Positions 54,053 through 62,780 of a stretch of 64,000 nucleotides of DNA are shown here, in pieces. Origin of the DNA: Escherichia ruysiae (lineage in GTDB: Bacteria; Pseudomonadota; Gammaproteobacteria; Enterobacterales; Enterobacteriaceae). The position numbers and the translations under genes were made by a program. A model generated the notes under the pieces. That model was not told the origin of the DNA and made no database searches. It worked only from the letters and a program-made list of their open reading frames with translations. Location of the stretch: the NCBI RefSeq assembly GCF_902498915.1, contig NZ_CABVLQ010000001.1. One strand, written 5' to 3'. Positions within the stretch are counted from its first letter, which is position 1; every line of letters begins with the position of its first letter.

Positions 54053-55333
54053 ATGAATAAAATCATTGAACTCCGACGCGCCAAAATGCTGGCGCTCTCT
54101 TTACTGCTCGTTGCTGCCGCGACTTTTATCGTTACGCTGTTTTTGCCCCGCAATTTTTGGGTGAGCGGCGTGAAGGCGATTGCGGAGGCGGCAATGGTCG
54201 GCGCTCTGGCTGACTGGTTTGCGGTGGTGGCGCTGTTTCGCCGCGTGCCGATTCCGATTATTTCTCGCCATACGGCGATTATCCCGCGTAATAAAGACCG
54301 GATTGGCGAAAATCTCGGTCAGTTCGTACAGGAAAAATTTCTCGATACCCAATCCCTGGTGGCGTTAATTCGTCGTCATGAACCGGCGTTGTTAATCGGT
54401 AACTGGTTTAGTCAGCCAGAAAACGCCCGCCGCGTTGGGCAGCATCTTTTGCAGATCATGAGTGGTTTTCTCGAACTTACCGATGATGCACGTATTCAGC
54501 GTCTGCTTAAGCGCGCGGTGCATCGGGCGATTGATAAAGTGGATCTTTCCGGCACCAGTGCGTTAATGCTGGAAAGCATGACCAAAAACGATCGTCATCA
54601 GGTGCTGCTGGATACTCTGATCGCACAACTGATCGCCCTGCTCCAGCGCGATAAATCACGCAAATTTATCGCCCAACAGATCGTCCGCTGGCTGGAGAGC
54701 GAGCATCCGCTGAAAGCGAAAATTTTGCCGACTGAATGGCTGGGTGAACACAGTGCGGAGCTGGTTTCTGATGCGGTAAACTCTTTGCTTGATGATATCA
54801 GCCGCGATCGCGCGCATCAGATCCGCCATGCGTTTGATCGCGCTACCTTTGCGCTGATCGATAAGCTGAAAAACGATCCGGAAATGGCGGCGCGCGCCGA
54901 CAATATCAAAGCGTATCTGAAAGAAGATGAAGCGTTTAACCGCTATCTCGGTGAATTGTGGGGGGATTTGCGGGAATGGTTGAAGGCCGATATCAATAGC
55001 GAAGATTCTCGCGTGAAGGAACGTATCGCGCGGGCGGGTCAATGGTTTGGCGAGACGTTAATTGCCGATGATGCCTTGCGGGCGTCGTTAAATGGTCATC
55101 TCGAACAGGCTGCACACCGCGTCGCACCAGAGTTTTCGGCATTCCTGACACGCCACATTACTGACACGGTGAAAAGCTGGGATGCGCGGGATATGTCGCG
55201 GCAAATCGAGTTAAATATCGGCAAAGATCTCCAGTTTATCCGCGTCAACGGTACGCTGGTTGGTGGTTGTATTGGATTGATACTGTATCTTTTATCGCAA
55301 ATCCCGACTTTGTTACCCCTCGGCAATTTTTAA
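54053..55333 (+). CDS. yjiN: YjiN, DUF445 membrane protein
   Basis: This 426-residue protein has an N-terminal hydrophobic pair (residues ~9-32 and 40-58; IAEAAMVGALADWFAVVALF is the DUF445 signature). A long cytosolic or periplasmic helical body follows, and a C-terminal membrane segment near residues 402-420 (LVGGCIGLILYLLSQIP). I used ATG 54053 (MNKIIELRRAK). K-12 has mdtM between yjiP and yjiN; here there are only 184 bases with no gene. Its function is unknown. Confidence 0.92.
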   Translation: MNKIIELRRAKMLALSLLLVAAATFIVTLFLPRNFWVSGVKAIAEAAMVGALADWFAVVALFRRVPIPIISRHTAIIPRNKDRIGENLGQFVQEKFLDTQSLVALIRRHEPALLIGNWFSQPENARRVGQHLLQIMSGFLELTDDARIQRLLKRAVHRAIDKVDLSGTSALMLESMTKNDRHQVLLDTLIAQLIALLQRDKSRKFIAQQIVRWLESEHPLKAKILPTEWLGEHSAELVSDAVNSLLDDISRDRAHQIRHAFDRATFALIDKLKNDPEMAARADNIKAYLKEDEAFNRYLGELWGDLREWLKADINSEDSRVKERIARAGQWFGETLIADDALRASLNGHLEQAAHRVAPEFSAFLTRHITDTVKSWDARDMSRQIELNIGKDLQFIRVNGTLVGGCIGLILYLLSQIPTLLPLGNF

Positions 55334-55429
55334 CCGCGAGAGAGAACAAATAAAGCAAACTCAAATCATGGTAATAATGCGGCCTTTTTCATTGTCTCCC
55401 GTGTACGGGGAAGGAAAATCATTCCATTT

Positions 55430-55600
55430 GTCGCCATTTTCGAGCAGTTCTCCGAAATGCGGCATTCCGCTGGTCGGCACTTACTGCACGTTTATGCCGC
55501 AGAAGATGCTAACGGCCTGCGATGCGGTTGCTCCACCTCAACTGAAACTCTCGAAGAAGCAGAGAAAGAGCCTGCGCAATCTTTGTCATTGCGCAACGAG
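55430..55600 (+). pseudogene. yjiM: decayed fragment of yjiM (dehydratase subunit-like)
   Basis: Three short stretches in different frames match YjiM in order, from memory: AIFEQFSE (55433-55456), GIPLVGTYCTFMPQ (55461-55502) and CSTSTETLEEAEKE (about 55531-55572). They are interrupted by a deletion and frameshifts, and the rest of yjiM and all of yjiL are missing. The gene order yjiN-yjiM-(yjiL)-yjiK agrees. It lies in the 422-base stretch between yjiN and yjiK, which otherwise shows no gene. Confidence 0.8.
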
Positions 55601-55755
55601 CTGAATGCGATATCTGCCTGCATTCGTCAGTAACAGGAAGAAAGACAGCGACAGGAAATGCATTGCGCATTACGCTCTGGCTCCGCGTTAAGGATTCATT
55701 AAGATCACTACGTATACTTATCGATATCTTATTGATTTTGTTGGATGGATATGCC

Positions 55756-56613
55756 ATGACAAAAAGGTTTTCGTTAAGTAAACGTATCAGCATTATTATT
55801 CTTTTTGCCATTGTGGCAGTGTGTGCTTTCTTCGTGCAATCTTGCGCTCGCAAAAGCAGTTATCCCGCAGGGTTTCAAAATTACCACGTGACTATTGATG
55901 GCAAAGAGATTGCAGGTGTAACGAATAATATCTCCTCACTGACCTGGTCTGCGCAGAGTAATACCCTGTTTAGCACTATCAATAAACCTGCGGCGATTGT
56001 TGAAATGACCACGAATGGGGATTTAGTCCGCACCATTCCTCTGGATTTTGTGAAAGATCTCGAGACTATCGAATATATTGGTGATAATAAATTCGTCATC
56101 AGTGATGAACGCGATTATGCCATTTATGTGATTTCACTTAATGAAAAGTCAGAAGTAAAAATCCTCAAAAAAATAAAAATTCCGTTACAGGAAACGCCAA
56201 CCAATAGTGGTTTTGAAGGGCTGGCTTATTCTCGCCAGGATCACACCTTCTGGTTTTTTAAAGAGAAAGATCCTATCGAAGTCTACAAAGTTACCGGGTT
56301 ATTACGCAGCGATGAGCTACATATTAGCAAAGACCAGACATTACAAAACCAGTTTACTTTAGATGATGTGTCTGGCGCAGAATTTAACCCTCAAAAAAAT
56401 ACGTTGCTGGTACTGTCTCATGAGTCACGCGTACTGCAGGAAGTGACCGCCACTGGGGAAGTGATCGGTGAGATGTCACTTACCAAAGGCAGTCGGGGTT
56501 TGTCACATAACATCAAACAGGCTGAAGGGATTGCGATGGATGCCTCTGGCAATATTTATATCGTTGGCGAACCGAATCGTTTTTATCGCTTTACCCCTAC
56601 ATCATCACATTAA
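55756..56613 (+). CDS. yjiK: YjiK, SdiA-regulated-like beta-propeller protein
   Basis: This 285-residue protein starts with a signal or anchor segment (residues ~11-28, IIILFAIVAVCAFFVQSC, with a possible lipobox cysteine). It then has repeated beta-propeller blades such as ISSLTWSAQSNTLFSTI and GAEFNPQKNTLLVLSHES (the SdiA-regulated/YjiK domain). It is probably exported. I took the ATG at 55756, since the further upstream ATG (55663) adds unsupported residues. Its function is unknown. Confidence 0.9.
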   Translation: MTKRFSLSKRISIIILFAIVAVCAFFVQSCARKSSYPAGFQNYHVTIDGKEIAGVTNNISSLTWSAQSNTLFSTINKPAAIVEMTTNGDLVRTIPLDFVKDLETIEYIGDNKFVISDERDYAIYVISLNEKSEVKILKKIKIPLQETPTNSGFEGLAYSRQDHTFWFFKEKDPIEVYKVTGLLRSDELHISKDQTLQNQFTLDDVSGAEFNPQKNTLLVLSHESRVLQEVTATGEVIGEMSLTKGSRGLSHNIKQAEGIAMDASGNIYIVGEPNRFYRFTPTSSH

Positions 56614-56679
56614 CAGACTGGCATGTTTCACCTTTTTGTTATTAACTTGTTAACAACAAAAAGACAAGCAAGGTAAAAC

Positions 56680-57858
56680 ATGTCCCCGTCATCGCATCCC
56701 GTAGAACGCTTTTCCTTCAGCACCGCGCTTTTCGGGATGCTGGTTCTGACCTTAGGTATGGGGTTAGGTCGCTTTCTTTATACGCCGATGCTGCCAGTTA
56801 TGCTGGCGGAGGGGCACTTTTCATTTAACGAACTATCGTGGATTGCCAGCGGCAACTACGCTGGGTATCTGGCTGGAAGCCTGTTGTTTTCATTCGGCGC
56901 ATTTCATTTACCCTCACGTCTGCGCCCGTTTTTATTGGCTTGCGCCCTGGCAACCGGCTTGTTGATCCTCGCGATGGCGTGGTTGCCGTCGTTTATTCTG
57001 GTGTTGTTGGTTCGCTTTCTGGCGGGTATCGCCAGCGCCGGGATGTTGATTTTCGGCTCGACGCTCATCATGCAACATACCCGCCATCCTTTTGTACTTG
57101 CGGCACTGTTTTCTGGCGTTGGTGTTGGCATCGCACTAGGCAATGAATATGTGCTGGCTGGGCTGCATTTTGCCCTCTCCTCGCAAACGCTATGGCAAGG
57201 TGCCGGGGCGCTTTCTGGCATGATATTGATTGTACTGGCGCTTTTGATCCCCTCGAAAAAAAACACCATCACGCCTGCGCCGTTAGCAAAAACCAATCAA
57301 CAACCTATGAGCTGGTGGTTGCTGGCTATTCTGTACGGTCTGGCGGGTTTTGGTTATATCATCGTTGCCACTTATCTGCCGCTCATGGCGAAAGACGCCG
57401 GCCTGCCGTTACTGACCGCCCATCTCTGGACGCTGGTCGGCTTGTCGATTGTGCCAGGCTGCTTTGGCTGGTTGTGGGCAGCAAAACATTGGGGGGCGTT
57501 ACCCTGCCTGACGGTGAATTTGCTGGTACAGGCTATCTGCGTACTGTTAACCCTCGCCAGCAGTTCTCCTTTATTACTCATCATCAGCAGTATTGGCTTT
57601 GGCGGCACCTTTATGGGCACGACCTCGCTGGTGATGACCATCGCCCGCCAGCTTAGTGTGCCGGGAAATCTCAACCTGTTAGGCTTTGTGACGCTTATTT
57701 ATGGCATTGGGCAAATTCTCGGCCCGGCACTGACCAGTATGCTCGGCAACGGAACGTCGGCGCTCGCCAACTCCACGCTTTGTGGCGCAGCGGCGCTGTT
57801 TATTGCCGCGCTCATCAGCACAGTGCAATTATTTAAGCTGCAAACGGCGACTTCATAA
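56680..57858 (+). CDS. yjiJ: YjiJ, MFS transporter of unknown substrate
   Basis: This 392-residue membrane protein (YbfB/YjiJ family) has about 12 hydrophobic segments. The family start is FGMLVLTLGMGLGRFLYTPM. A central loop near residue 195 (SKKNTITPAPLAKTNQ) splits it into halves. It lies 66 bases after yjiK. The region just downstream is the scar of a deletion that removed kptA, yjiH and most of yjiG. Confidence 0.9.
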   Translation: MSPSSHPVERFSFSTALFGMLVLTLGMGLGRFLYTPMLPVMLAEGHFSFNELSWIASGNYAGYLAGSLLFSFGAFHLPSRLRPFLLACALATGLLILAMAWLPSFILVLLVRFLAGIASAGMLIFGSTLIMQHTRHPFVLAALFSGVGVGIALGNEYVLAGLHFALSSQTLWQGAGALSGMILIVLALLIPSKKNTITPAPLAKTNQQPMSWWLLAILYGLAGFGYIIVATYLPLMAKDAGLPLLTAHLWTLVGLSIVPGCFGWLWAAKHWGALPCLTVNLLVQAICVLLTLASSSPLLLIISSIGFGGTFMGTTSLVMTIARQLSVPGNLNLLGFVTLIYGIGQILGPALTSMLGNGTSALANSTLCGAAALFIAALISTVQLFKLQTATS

Positions 57859-57939
57859 GGGGGGATTTTTCTCCCCGCCATACCAGAGAAGAGCGCCCTG
57901 GTATTTTCCTTTGGGGCATTTCCCTTGCCAGTCAAGAAA

Positions 57940-58138
57940 CTCAACCGCAACAGTTGCTGTCAGCCTGACCATTAACACCGTTTTACTGCCCGCAATGTAT
58001 TTAATGGCCAGCACGGTGCAAAATGTCGGTCGCAGCCTGGAGACAGCCGAAGTGAATGCTAAATACCATCTGCATATCATTACGGTCTGCGTGATTAACG
58101 CTTTTCTGTCGATCTGGGTTATGCAGTTTATTGTTTAA
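57940..58138 (+). pseudogene. yjiG: 3' remnant of yjiG
   Basis: An open stretch ending at 58138 encodes a C-terminus reading TVLLPAMYLMASTVQNVGR then LETAEVNAKYHLHIITVCV and NAFLSIWVMQFIV. This matches the end of YjiG from memory, with substitutions. The N-terminal two thirds and yjiH are gone, and no start with a ribosome site is visible. iadA begins 12 bases later, in the K-12 order yjiH-yjiG-iadA. Confidence 0.85.
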
Positions 58139-58150
58139 CAAGGAGTTTAC

Positions 58151-59323
58151 ATGATTGATTATTCCGCAGCCGGTTTCATCCTGCTGCAGGGAGCGCATTT
58201 GTATGCGCCGGAAGATCGGGGAGTTTGCGATGTCCTCGTCGCTAACGGCAAGATTATCGCCGTTGCCAGCAATATCCCTTCTGACATCGTACCGGACTGC
58301 ATGGTTGTCGATCTCAGTGGGCAGATCCTCTGCCCTGGCTTTATTGATCAACACGTTCATTTGATTGGCGGCGGCGGCGAAGCTGGTCCCACGACACGCA
58401 CGCCGGAAGTGGCGTTAAGCCGCCTGACGGAAGCGGGCGTCACATCGGTGGTTGGCCTGCTTGGCACCGACTCTATCTCTCGCCACCCGGAATCCCTCCT
58501 TGCCAAGACCCGTGCGCTCAATGAAGAAGGTATCAGCGCCTGGATGCTGACCGGTGCGTATCATGTACCTTCCCGCACCATTACGGGTTCCGTGGAAAAA
58601 GATGTGGCGATTATCGATCGGGTGATTGGTGTGAAATGTGCCATTTCTGATCACCGCTCTGCCGCACCGGATGTTTATCATCTGGCTAATATGGCGGCAG
58701 AATCCCGCGTTGGTGGCTTGCTCGGCGGTAAACCTGGCGTCACCGTGTTCCACATGGGCGACAGCAAAAAGGCGTTACAGCCAATCTATGACCTCCTGGA
58801 AAACTGCGATGTGCCAATCAGCAAGTTACTGCCGACGCACGTTAACCGCAACGTTCCTTTGTTTGAACAGGCGCTGGAGTTCGCCCTGAAAGGCGGCACC
58901 ATCGACATCACCAGCAGCATTGACGAGCCGGTCGCCCCTGCAGAAGGGATTGCCCGCGCCGTTCAGGCGGGTATTCCGCTGGCTCGCATCACCCTCAGCT
59001 CCGACGGCAACGGTAGCCAGCCGTTCTTTGACGACGAGGGGAATTTAACGCATATCGGCGTTGCCGGTTTTGAGACTTTGCTGGAAACCGTACAGGTGCT
59101 GGTCAAAGACTTCGGTTTCAGTATCAGCGATGCCGTGCGTCCACTCACCAGCAGCGTCGCCGGTTTCCTCAACCTGACAGGGAAAGGTGAAATTCTGCCC
59201 GGCAATGACGCGGATTTGCTGGTTATGACACCGGAACTGCGCATTGAGCAGGTGTACGCTCACGGCAAACTGATGGTCAAAGACGGCAAGGCGTGTGTGA
59301 AAGGAACGTTTGAAACTGCATAA
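58151..59323 (+). CDS. iadA: IadA, isoaspartyl dipeptidase
   Basis: This 390-residue amidohydrolase has a two-metal centre: FIDQHVHLIGGGGE (first histidines near residues 68-70), GVKCAISDHRS with the bridging lysine region (near 162), and the aspartate in LSSDGNGSQP (near 285). It hydrolyses beta-aspartyl dipeptides from damaged proteins. AAGGAG precedes the ATG. It normally follows yjiG, and with that gene broken its promoter may have changed. Confidence 0.96.
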   Translation: MIDYSAAGFILLQGAHLYAPEDRGVCDVLVANGKIIAVASNIPSDIVPDCMVVDLSGQILCPGFIDQHVHLIGGGGEAGPTTRTPEVALSRLTEAGVTSVVGLLGTDSISRHPESLLAKTRALNEEGISAWMLTGAYHVPSRTITGSVEKDVAIIDRVIGVKCAISDHRSAAPDVYHLANMAAESRVGGLLGGKPGVTVFHMGDSKKALQPIYDLLENCDVPISKLLPTHVNRNVPLFEQALEFALKGGTIDITSSIDEPVAPAEGIARAVQAGIPLARITLSSDGNGSQPFFDDEGNLTHIGVAGFETLLETVQVLVKDFGFSISDAVRPLTSSVAGFLNLTGKGEILPGNDADLLVMTPELRIEQVYAHGKLMVKDGKACVKGTFETA

Positions 59324-59397
59324 GCGGTTGTCTGCCGCCCGAATGGACGTAGAAGCCCGTTCGGACGGCTGACAAAGTAAAACGCAGAAGATGGTAT

Positions 59398-59790
59398 TTA
59401 GCTGACTTTTCCCACCGTCGCACTGTACCAACCGCCATGCTGCCAGACCAACTCAAGCGTCAGAGGTTCATCATCGTGGTACAGCATCATCTCCAGACTG
59501 ATCGTCAGATCGTGGCAATATGCTTCTTTCAGACTCACTTGCAATGCAGCAATACGTGGTTCATGAAATAAAAGAGCGGAACGCAGCTGGCGGCAATACC
59601 AGCTCTGGAGATGTTTGTCGCTCTGATTATCCCCTTGCCACTCTGGCATACCTGAAATAAGTAATGCAGGTAGCGGTGAATGAGGAGAATTGAAAAGTTG
59701 AAAGAGATCCCGACATACGGAATCACGCAGCGATGATGTATTGCTGCCTGTGTTTTCAGGTAATACGGTCTGAAGTAATTGGCGCATCAT
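59398..59790 (-). CDS. iraD: IraD, anti-adaptor that stabilises sigma-S
   Basis: This 130-residue protein begins MMRQLLQTVLPENTG and contains FNSPHSPLPALLISGMPEWQ and HDDEPLTLELVWQHGGWYS, matching IraD from memory. It blocks RssB so that RpoS is not degraded after DNA damage. Its start overlaps the stop of a leader ORF in ATGA, implying translational coupling. The gene yjiE/hypT that separates it from iadA in K-12 is absent. Confidence 0.93.
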   Translation of the reverse strand: MMRQLLQTVLPENTGSNTSSLRDSVCRDLFQLFNSPHSPLPALLISGMPEWQGDNQSDKHLQSWYCRQLRSALLFHEPRIAALQVSLKEAYCHDLTISLEMMLYHDDEPLTLELVWQHGGWYSATVGKVS

Positions 59791-59870
59791 TTTGCGCACT
59801 CCTGACGTTTAGCGGCATCGATATCTTGCCCTGACGGCTTGACACCACTGGGTTGATGCTCATTTTTCAT
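59787..59870 (-). CDS. idlP: IdlP, iraD leader peptide (ORF27)
   Basis: A 27-codon ORF (MKNEHQPSGV...RQECAK) is preceded by AAGGAATGACT and ends in TGA overlapping the iraD ATG. In K-12 a 27-codon leader ORF couples iraD translation and lets CsrA repress it through GGA motifs at its ribosome site; the AGGAATG here fits. Confidence 0.82.
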   Translation of the reverse strand: MKNEHQPSGVKPSGQDIDAAKRQECAK

Positions 59871-60196
59871 AGTCATTCCTTTTTGCTCATTGCATCCGTG
59901 CCTGATAACAGGCTTGATTCTCGCCCGCAAAGTATAAGACCCTGAACAGAAATGAAGATCCACTTACTTTTTATTTAAAAAGATATAATTTGATAAAAGT
60001 CACTAAACCAGACAGAAACAAATCAATATATTTTGATTATTCCGAATAATCACTCAGATTTAAATAGATATAAAATGCTTATAAAAGACATGTAATAAGT
60101 AATTATTAAATTACTCATCGTTTATTAATAATATCGGTTATTACGTGGCTAAAAGGCCTGGTGCAAAGCTGCTCAACTTGGCACCAGAAATAAGGG
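59871..60196. other. AT-rich region between iraD leader and uxuR
   Basis: This 326-base stretch has no supported gene; K-12's yjiC is absent. It holds the presumed iraD promoter(s) and, at 60158-60187, a hairpin (CTGGTGC...GCACCAG, 16-base loop) that on the minus strand is followed by GCCTTTTAG and may terminate uxuR. Confidence 0.6.
60158..60187 (-). terminator. probable terminator of uxuR
   Basis: On the minus strand CTGGTGC and GCACCAG flank a 16-base loop, followed by GCCTTTTAG, 10 bases past the uxuR stop. Confidence 0.5.
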
Positions 60197-60970
60197 TCAG
60201 GCGTCAACTTTATCCAACGGCCAGGAGTCGAAGAGATAGCCGTCAAAATAGATATCATCAACATTGGAAAATTCCAGCAGGCGCTGTTTCACATTTTCCA
60301 GATGCTGCCACATTGCCAGCTTCGCCGCACGGGCGTCTTTTTTGATTAACGCAGCGAGGATCTGTTTGTGATCGCCCAGCCACTCTTTGCGATACAAGCT
60401 GTCATCCAGATGGCTGTGCAACTGGATCCACATCGGATTGTTTTCACGCCACTGCCAGGACTGACGGAACAACTCCACCAGCATACTGTTATGCGTCGCT
60501 TCCGCGATGGCGAGGTGGAACTGCATATCGCCGCTTTCACTGCTGCCCGGTGCGCTGGAGGCCAGTTCGCGTTCTTCAAGCTGCAATGCCTGGCGCATTT
60601 TGACGATATCTTCGCGGGTGGCCTGCAAAGCGGCAAATTCCGCGATGTTACTTTCCAGTAACTGACGCGCCTGTAACAGCTCAAAAGGACCGGCATCATT
60701 GCAGACGTTGGCATCTGCGTTGTCGGCAGTGTGGCTGGTTGAACTGTCGAGAACATAAATACCGGCGCCCCGACGCACTTCTACCAGTCCTTTGATCTCC
60801 AGCATGATCAACGCCTCACGCACCACAGTACGCGTGACCTCGAGCATTTCTGCGATTTCACGCTCCGGCGGCAGTCGTTCGCCAGGATTGTACGGTGTTT
60901 TGATGATCAGATCGCGGATCATCGCCCCGACTTCCTGGTAAGGTCTTTGCGCAGAGGTGGCAGATTTCAT
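60197..60970 (-). CDS. uxuR: UxuR, GntR-family repressor of hexuronate genes
   Basis: This 257-residue FadR-subfamily regulator has a winged helix (residues ~10-80; LPPEREIAEMLEVTRTVVREALIML) and a C-terminal FCD effector domain with the metal-binding histidines (FHLAIAEATHNSML). It represses uxuAB and others; fructuronate relieves it. It is 269 bases downstream of uxuB, with its own control region between. Confidence 0.96.
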   Translation of the reverse strand: MKSATSAQRPYQEVGAMIRDLIIKTPYNPGERLPPEREIAEMLEVTRTVVREALIMLEIKGLVEVRRGAGIYVLDSSTSHTADNADANVCNDAGPFELLQARQLLESNIAEFAALQATREDIVKMRQALQLEERELASSAPGSSESGDMQFHLAIAEATHNSMLVELFRQSWQWRENNPMWIQLHSHLDDSLYRKEWLGDHKQILAALIKKDARAAKLAMWQHLENVKQRLLEFSNVDDIYFDGYLFDSWPLDKVDA

Positions 60971-61006
60971 GATGTTGTGTCCGTTAGGTGCGGTTAATCA
61001 AATTAT

Positions 61007-61040
61007 TGCCGGATGCGGCGTGAACACCTTATCCGACCGA
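61007..61040. repeat. REP element upstream of uxuR
   Basis: TTGCCGGATGCGGCGTGAAC followed by ACCTTATCCGACC forms a REP palindrome between uxuB and uxuR. Confidence 0.82.
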
Positions 61041-61182
61041 CAAAGAGTGCGTATTTAATAAGTTGTGATTGATACCCTGGCTCGATAAGCGTGCGCATCG
61101 GGCGATCTTACGTAGATCGTCAATGACAAACTATACCATTAGCACTGGAAGTTGGCACGTACAGGTAGGCAAAAAAACGAAA

Positions 61183-61216
61183 ACTGGTCAACCAAATATT
61201 GGTTTGATTGACCAGT
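61183..61216 (-). terminator. uxuB terminator overlapping a UxuR/ExuR-type operator
   Basis: On the minus strand ACTGGTCAA and TTGACCAGT form a 9-base stem followed by TTTTCGTTTTTTT, a convincing terminator after uxuAB. Within it TGGTCAACCA (61185-61194) is a perfect TGGT-N2-ACCA palindrome of the type bound by UxuR/ExuR, so it may also regulate uxuR. Confidence 0.75.
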
Positions 61217-61239
61217 AAGTCTGTATGGTAATCAGTCAG

Positions 61240-62700
61240 TTACAGTGCAGCCACGCATTCGCGCGCGCCGCGCTCGCACAGTTGCTGATATGCCGCTGTC
61301 ACTGCACCAACAAAGTCGGCATTCTGCGGCAGATCATCTGCAAAAATACCGCTCAGGCTCAACAGGGCTTTTACGCGTTCTGCTCCCTGATATTGCGCGT
61401 TGATCTTCTGGAATTCAGCCAGCATCGGGTCAACTACGTCGATGGCGTTGCCTTGCTCATCCACACCCTGGGTGTAACGCATCCAGCCCGCCACGCCGAG
61501 CGCCAGGTGACGCCAGCTACCGCCGTTTTGCAGGTGCAGACGCACCGGGTCCAGCAGACGCTGCGGTAACTTCTGGCTGCCGTCCATCGCAATCTGCCAG
61601 GTGCGGTGACGCAGAGACGGGTTGCTGAAACGCTCGATCAGCAGCGTCGCATAGGCGTTCAGGTCAGTCCCTTCCGGCATCGACAGCGTTGGCGCTTGTT
61701 CCTGCATCATCAGGGCAAAGGCGGCTTTGCGATAATCCGGGTTAGTCATGGTATCAGCAATGGTTTCATAGCCACCGAGGTAACCAAGGTACGCCAGGAA
61801 AGAGTGGCTGCCGTTGAGCATACGCAGTTTCATCATTTCGAATGGTACAACGTCCGAAACGAACTGTGCGCCCACTTTATCCCAGTCCGGGCGACCATTA
61901 ACGAAGTTATCTTCAATCACCCACTGACGGAACGGTTCACAGGCAATCGCGCATGGGTCGTAAACGCCCAGTTGATCAGCAATTTCCTGTAAGGTTTCTG
62001 GCGTCGCCGCCGGAACAATGCGGTCAACCATGGTGCACGGAAAGGTGACGTTCTCTTCAATCCATGCCGCCAGCTGCGGGTCGCGCGCCTGAGCCAGCCC
62101 CAGAACGGCAACTTTCGCCACATGACCATTTTCACGCACGTTGTCGCAGGACATTACGGTAAACGCTTTCAGCCCTTTTTCACGACGCAGGCGCAGAGCT
62201 TCAACGATGTAACCAATCGCGGACTTCGGCGCGGTCGGATTTTCCAGGTCGTGCTTGATCAGCGGGTTATTGAGATCCAACTGACCGCTTGCCGCATCGG
62301 CGCAGTAACCTTTTTCCGTGACCGTCAGAGAGACAATCGCTGTTTGCGGACGCGCCATTGCGTTGAGAATACCTTCGCAACCGTCGATTTCCGGATGCAG
62401 AGCTTCTTTCATCGAACCGATAATTTTCAGCTCGGTGCTTTCTGCACCTTTTTCCGCCACGGTGTACAGCAGTTGCTGTTTTTTCAGGTTTTCGATCAGC
62501 ACGCGGTCGTTGCCTGGCATCAGGTTAACTTCGCAGATACCCCAGTCGCTGTCGGTGCTTTCCAGCAGATGATGGGTGTACAGCGCCTGGTGCGCGCGGT
62601 GAAACGCCCCGCAACCGAGATGCACAATGCGTGATTCCAGACGAGAATGATCCCATGACGGGCGGGCAACCGGCAGATTGCTGTCAACAATAGTAGTCAT
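61240..62700 (-). CDS. uxuB: UxuB, fructuronate reductase
   Basis: This 486-residue long-chain mannitol-dehydrogenase-family enzyme interconverts D-fructuronate and D-mannonate with NAD(H). The nucleotide-binding start IVHLGCGAFHRAHQA (near residue 27) and the catalytic region KLRMLNGSHSFLAYLG (near 292) are typical. It lies 80 bases after uxuA in the uxuAB operon. Confidence 0.97.
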   Translation of the reverse strand: MTTIVDSNLPVARPSWDHSRLESRIVHLGCGAFHRAHQALYTHHLLESTDSDWGICEVNLMPGNDRVLIENLKKQQLLYTVAEKGAESTELKIIGSMKEALHPEIDGCEGILNAMARPQTAIVSLTVTEKGYCADAASGQLDLNNPLIKHDLENPTAPKSAIGYIVEALRLRREKGLKAFTVMSCDNVRENGHVAKVAVLGLAQARDPQLAAWIEENVTFPCTMVDRIVPAATPETLQEIADQLGVYDPCAIACEPFRQWVIEDNFVNGRPDWDKVGAQFVSDVVPFEMMKLRMLNGSHSFLAYLGYLGGYETIADTMTNPDYRKAAFALMMQEQAPTLSMPEGTDLNAYATLLIERFSNPSLRHRTWQIAMDGSQKLPQRLLDPVRLHLQNGGSWRHLALGVAGWMRYTQGVDEQGNAIDVVDPMLAEFQKINAQYQGAERVKALLSLSGIFADDLPQNADFVGAVTAAYQQLCERGARECVAAL

Positions 62701-62780
62701 CGTAAACTCCAGAATCCGTCTTCAGAGAGTGACGGCAAGGAAGAAGGAACCGGCACGGCGCGCAGCCATGCCGGTGGATA

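Noticed and set aside
57782..58138. 118-codon frame as a real gene before iadA
   Set aside because: Its first half overlaps the end of yjiJ in another frame with no ribosome site; only the last third resembles YjiG, so it is treated as a remnant.
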